A stretch of DNA of 64,000 nucleotides from UBA4416 sp040386075 (GTDB lineage Bacteria; Bacteroidota; Bacteroidia; B-17B0; Aurantibacillaceae), in the NCBI GenBank assembly GCA_040386075.1, contig JAZKGE010000025.1:7737-71736 (forward strand). The letters run 5' to 3'. Positions 61,601 to 64,000 of the stretch are shown piece by piece. The notes beneath the pieces are model-generated. The model saw nothing but the letters and a program-made list of their open reading frames with translations, searched no databases and was not told the DNA's origin. Numbering within the stretch: the first letter of the stretch is position 1; each line of letters starts with the position of its first letter. A program made the position numbers and the translations under genes.

Positions 61601-62182
61601 CTTTAAAATAGAATTATCAGTAGCGATGCAGAAATTAAGTAGTAAAAAAGAAATGGCTTTTAGGTCGGCAGTTTGTGTATTAGCCACAAGGGTATATGTA
61701 GTACCCGCAGATGGAAATGCAACGATCAACCCGTTGTTGCCAACTGCATAATAGGTTTGATTGCTTGAACAAAATCCTATCTCGTTAAGCTTCGAATTTA
61801 CAGTACCTGTATAAACAAACGAATAATTTAAGGTTGATAAATTGAATGACATGATCATGGCTTTATTCAACACAGTATCATACCCACAAGCAAACGATTT
61901 ATTGGTTCCTGCTGTAGGATCAGCATAAATGTGTGTAAATTTAGTACGGTCGTATATAGCAGCATCGGCTGCATTGCCTGTTATCGCATATCTTGTCCAG
62001 GATGAAGCGCCGCTACCGCCTGTAGTAGTATAATACAATCCATGATCACCACATACTACGCCGTTGTTTCCCCAAAACACAACTCCTTTTAATTCATCAT
62101 TTATTCCGGTGTTAAGATCTATCCAGCCAGCATGCATGATATGTGTCATGAGAAGCAAAAAAAGCAAGTACAGTGTTTTCAT
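58688..62182 (-). CDS. Giant T9SS protein with propeller repeats and PKD-like domains
   Basis: The 1164-residue protein has a signal peptide (MKTLYLLFLLLMTHIMHAG), an N-terminal beta-propeller of the photosynthesis-stability/BNR type (about 20-320; GVVFWGNNGVVCGDHGLYYT, ACGKNGVVLKTTDQGG), PKD-like domains (330-600), a second propeller of SBBP-like repeats (620-1060; EDKHGNVYLTGSRSGTFF, DGNNNIYITGCFSHHIDF, DSTGNCYIAGANDHNG) and a sorting domain (LFIYPNPSHCEINISS to YKFIKE). It is a large surface protein, perhaps an adhesin; its ligand is unknown. Confidence 0.87.
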   Translation of the reverse strand: MKTLYLLFLLLMTHIMHAGWIDLNTGINDELKGVVFWGNNGVVCGDHGLYYTTTGGSGASSWTRYAITGNAADAAIYDRTKFTHIYADPTAGTNKSFACGYDTVLNKAMIMSFNLSTLNYSFVYTGTVNSKLNEIGFCSSNQTYYAVGNNGLIVAFPSAGTTYTLVANTQTADLKAISFLLLNFCIATDNSILKGYITSGVFTFIATTTENNHYKDIIYTSSNTGYALGTSYYKWAGSFNLTDYPNYDFGPLKGNGLINYTSCNYVGTDHGIFKSSSTMNFLEWQPSSGNYHINNFWYETSASTNFYACGKNGVVLKTTDQGGATKPIALITNPNGCVNTTYYITGITGSSNNCQWFVDGVLSSTSCGSSFTKTYSTPGTHTIQVNVANSWGLYDTTIKVIQIFAFPKKNIPYSVQKKYLCHQEPLVISLDTAEQNVVYTLKKYGSGANFGSSPSGVNAALTFTTLTLTQSGNYYLQASCFGAPCTSNFTDTIKVVVEKTKAEFHCSNLNALPGEQNYFYENSTEAQNFKWEFSSTSGISYNFNANPIIPFSANGPTSVELVVWSNHGCYDSITKKGPTIYTLDPSGEPDCWTILNKGTDNQFVYCTPGVGKLAVSKKGFFMSTSVVKDTIVSRYGDSVVTSVAMGCLVKYTPEGIVKWMVASKGSSPLANGADLLYDVAEDKHGNVYLTGSRSGTFFDNAGDSIVKNASNYIIKLDSMGRKLWDVQSQFATFKAMAIDNSGNLIVTSVCGGNFTVSLNSAPPSTVQVCSSCGTTFLKLDTDGNIIWNAGYALLSSGTTNNVAKVTVDGNNNIYITGCFSHHIDFYSVANPVPETIWQLPNTGGARMYLVKYDSLGQLIWTANSFSQVSANDFTLSYDMVTDSTGNCYIAGANDHNGFGTYQVFNNSDNTTMSSDVGKYFVAKINSNGICKWIQGNRFSYYGYGFGINLYQDEVSVIGSYGENALNTHTVTFTGINDTIPFSLDKGDCFIAVYDTMGNIKKVTRNGDNGGITAWTGSHSIIRNSTGDYYIARNFRFYTGFSNMNNFGTSIHATNNWDGCITKLSDFDCGLTSYPGVFTNLDEEKLAKELFIYPNPSHCEINISSGKDIINGVKIFDAKGSLVLSVNYNDTTAQKMINVSSLTQGLYFIQIQSQKHNATYKFIKE

Positions 62183-62225
62183 AAGAGATCAATTATTGAA
62201 TAGTTTAAAGATAGCGTTTTTAAAA

Positions 62226-62651
62226 TTACATATACTTCACTTTTATCTCCACTGCCTTGGGTTCGTTGGTATTGGTAATTGTAAAAGAGAACTTGGCCAG
62301 TTTTGGCTTGGTCATACCGGTATGGTAATAGTTTGAAAAGCCATAACCTTCCTGAGGAAGGATCCAACCAAAATCCATCTTCGCATTGTTGTTCTCATCA
62401 TCCAGCAATACAATACCATAAGTTCCGGGCTTAAGTCCGTTATAGGTAATAGTTAGCACATGATTAACCGTAGAGGCTTTAGATTCGGTCTTTGAAAATA
62501 GAGGGGTTTCATCTTCAAAAGCTTTATCGCTGGTATAAAAGCCAAGCAATACTGTTCCCGAATTATTTCGAAGCCCGGTAATAGACACCTTAAGCTGTGC
62601 TGTTAAGGATATCTGTGCAAATACCAGTGAAATGAAAGTTAACATTTTCAT
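62226..62651 (-). CDS. DUF2141 family secreted protein
   Basis: The 141-residue protein has a signal peptide (to TAQ) and one DUF2141 domain: LKVSITGLRNNSGTVLLGFY, GLKPGTYGIVLLDDENNNAKMD and the WILPQEGYGFSN motif. The fold is predicted to be an immunoglobulin-like sandwich; function is not established. It lies between the giant T9SS gene and the YetF-like gene, all on the minus strand. Confidence 0.88.
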   Translation of the reverse strand: MKMLTFISLVFAQISLTAQLKVSITGLRNNSGTVLLGFYTSDKAFEDETPLFSKTESKASTVNHVLTITYNGLKPGTYGIVLLDDENNNAKMDFGWILPQEGYGFSNYYHTGMTKPKLAKFSFTITNTNEPKAVEIKVKYM

Positions 62652-62701
62652 ATAACTAAGATAGGATATTTTAGTTTAATACAAACGCAACCTCAAAAAA
62701 C

Positions 62702-63394
62702 TTAAGTGACTCTCAAGGTATTAATAGCAAGCACCCATTCTTTATTATTACAAACTACACAGCTATGCTGACCAGGACTTAGTTCTTTGGTATCTCCACA
62801 TTTTGCACAGGCATAAATATTTTCGGAAACAATAAGTTCGCTTTTAGTAAAAAATAATGCTGGAGTAATAGGAAGGCCGTATTTGACATCTTTATTCTCA
62901 AAAAAATAAACACTCACATCACCAGTAGTTTCAAGATAGGCCTCTTTTACCTGCCCAAGATGCTCTACGCTTTTTATGCGAAGCTCCGTAAAGAATTCAT
63001 CCAGCGAAAGGCTTTCCCGTTCAAATTTGTTGGAAGAAAATTTACCGTTCACCACCAGGCATTCAGTTTTGCCTTCCATAAATCTTTCAAATTTCACGCT
63101 CTTTCCTATAAACCAAGTAACAGCACGGTATAAACTAAGTACCACCGCAAACACCAGTAATGCAGGAATGAGACCTACATCTTCATAGAACATAGGATCA
63201 CCGGCAGCCGAACCAAGAGAGATGATAATGACCGTTTCAAAAACAGATAATTGTTTAATGCCTCGTTTACCGGTTAGTTTTAAGGTAATTAGTAAAAAGA
63301 TGAACATTACTGCCGTTCGAAGTCCTACCTCAAACAGAAAATGAGCCGGTAAATTGTTAAACAGGACTCGCTCCCATTCCAGTACATAATCCAT
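62702..63394 (-). CDS. YetF/DUF421 membrane protein with a C-terminal zinc-ribbon-like tail
   Basis: The 230-residue protein has three membrane helices (about 20-42, 48-65, 72-92) with the DUF421 signature TLKLTGKRGIKQLSVFE, then a soluble YetF domain (KFERFMEGKTECLVVNGKF, FTELRIKSVEHLGQVKEAYL). The last 40 residues contain CAKCGDTKELSPGQHSCVVC, two CxxC pairs spaced like a zinc ribbon, which ordinary YetF proteins lack. Function of the family is unknown; a role in spore or envelope stress is reported for some Firmicutes. Confidence 0.9.
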   Translation of the reverse strand: MDYVLEWERVLFNNLPAHFLFEVGLRTAVMFIFLLITLKLTGKRGIKQLSVFETVIIISLGSAAGDPMFYEDVGLIPALLVFAVVLSLYRAVTWFIGKSVKFERFMEGKTECLVVNGKFSSNKFERESLSLDEFFTELRIKSVEHLGQVKEAYLETTGDVSVYFFENKDVKYGLPITPALFFTKSELIVSENIYACAKCGDTKELSPGQHSCVVCNNKEWVLAINTLRVT

Positions 63395-63460
63395 AGGTTA
63401 ATTGTATGTATATTGAATATTATACATACCATTTTTGTGCCCGAAGAAAATGTCCTTAAA

Positions 63461-64000
63461 CTATCTGCTGATCACGATCTTTTTGCCTGCATTGCCGTTA
63501 CCCGAACCAACCGAAGTGTATACAGTATATATCCCCTGGGGCAATGAGCCTGTATCAATTGTCCTATCATGATCTGTTTTTTGCTCCATCACCAGTACAC
63601 CAAATGCATTATACAGTTTAATGGTAGTTTGTTGGCTGATGCCTGAAACCGATAATGTATTGCCTGCCGGATTGGGATACAGTACCAACGAAGGTTGTAT
63701 ACTATTTTCACTCAGCTGCTGAGCCAGATCAACCGTACAAACAGTTGTATTTGTTATAGATGGCATAATATCCATTTGATAACAATTACAAGTACATTGC
63801 ACAAAATCTAAACTACATGAAAAATTTTGTCCGGCTGTTGTTGGTGTTCCTACCAGCTTTAACCTGAAATTAAAAACAACAGAGGCCGGCGTAAAATAGG
63901 AAGGAGTAGTTGCATTTAATAAAAAAGTATCACCGGCATGAACCGGACTAAACTGCGGAGGAGGACCAAATGTTACCGAATCGACCAATATCATAAACTC
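63461..64000 (-). CDS. T9SS protein, C-terminal part (5' end outside window)
   Basis: The frame stays open to the end of the window, so the in-frame ATG at 63994 is not trusted. The visible 180 residues contain a domain with a cysteine-rich strand (CSLDFVQCTCNCYQ) and a type A sorting domain (SLVLYPNPAGNTLSVSG to GKKIVISR). Only export by T9SS can be stated. Confidence 0.85.
   Translation of the reverse strand, partial: EFMILVDSVTFGPPPQFSPVHAGDTFLLNATTPSYFTPASVVFNFRLKLVGTPTTAGQNFSCSLDFVQCTCNCYQMDIMPSITNTTVCTVDLAQQLSENSIQPSLVLYPNPAGNTLSVSGISQQTTIKLYNAFGVLVMEQKTDHDRTIDTGSLPQGIYTVYTSVGSGNGNAGKKIVISR

Noticed and set aside
1..64000. tRNA or rRNA genes
   Set aside because: No cloverleaf with a GTTCGAnTC-type T-arm and no rRNA core sequence were recognised by reading; a covariance-model scan would be decisive.

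Overview
The window is from an AT-rich member of the Bacteroidota, probably an uncultured environmental lineage. Evidence: eight proteins end in the C-terminal sorting domain of the type IX secretion system (T9SS, an LYPNPA-type motif and a final beta-rich segment); promoters match the Bacteroidota -33 TTTG / -7 TAnnTTTG pattern; the order thrS-infC-rpmI-rplT, a CarboxypepD-type TonB-dependent receptor, GSCFA, DUF2141 and DUF5723 proteins are all typical. Two runs of N (11343-11352 and 21641-21740) show that this is a draft scaffold.

Layout. 1-4050: the end of one SpoIIE-type phosphatase, an N-acetylglucosamine kinase, a repeat-rich gap and a complete TPR-membrane-SpoIIE phosphatase. 4059-7984: a duplicated-domain hypothetical protein and the translation operon thrS-infC-rpmI-rplT, whose thrS leader and infC start look autoregulatory. 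8196-13593: a T9SS protein, YceI with a MarR regulator, MiaE, a tandem set of small cysteine-rich lipoproteins and a MauE/DoxX-thioredoxin fusion. 13812-20903: YjjG-like phosphatase, GSCFA protein, Ndk, NrnA-like phosphoesterase, secreted esterase and malic enzyme. 21173-25641: a fifth cysteine-rich lipoprotein, a 21-bp minisatellite interrupted by a gap, a SprB-repeat protein and an OmpA-family porin. 25796-34424: prfA, pyrF, a PKD T9SS protein, mtgA, TlpA, phosphohexomutase, a possible phosphodiester glycosidase, apt and an acyl-CoA dehydrogenase.

34902-41012 (minus strand) encodes a lamin-tail T9SS protein, a TonB-dependent receptor and a secreted endonuclease I; together they could form a cell-surface nucleic-acid scavenging unit. 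41320-49623 is mainly periplasmic folding: a TlpA-type thioredoxin, a large two-parvulin isomerase, a SurA-like lipoprotein without parvulin and SurA, followed by a MoxR ATPase, a small outer-membrane barrel and a 2-hydroxyacid dehydrogenase. 50300-51937 is a POT transporter. 51950-56744 holds three tandem TPR sensor proteins that stop exactly where the SpoIIE phosphatase domain begins in their full-length relatives. 56948-64000 holds a stand-alone parvulin related to SurA, a transglutaminase-like protein, a giant T9SS protein, DUF2141 and YetF/DUF421 proteins and the end of another T9SS protein.

The most unusual signals are: the SpoIIE-less TPR triplet with identical TTGA overlaps; the five-member CKKD/CxC lipoprotein family; five places where an intrinsic terminator sits 0-16 nt before the next start codon, leaving no room for a promoter; a thrS leader hairpin that resembles the tRNA-Thr(UGU) anticodon arm next to an AUU-started infC; and several families of structured intergenic repeats, one showing compensatory base changes.
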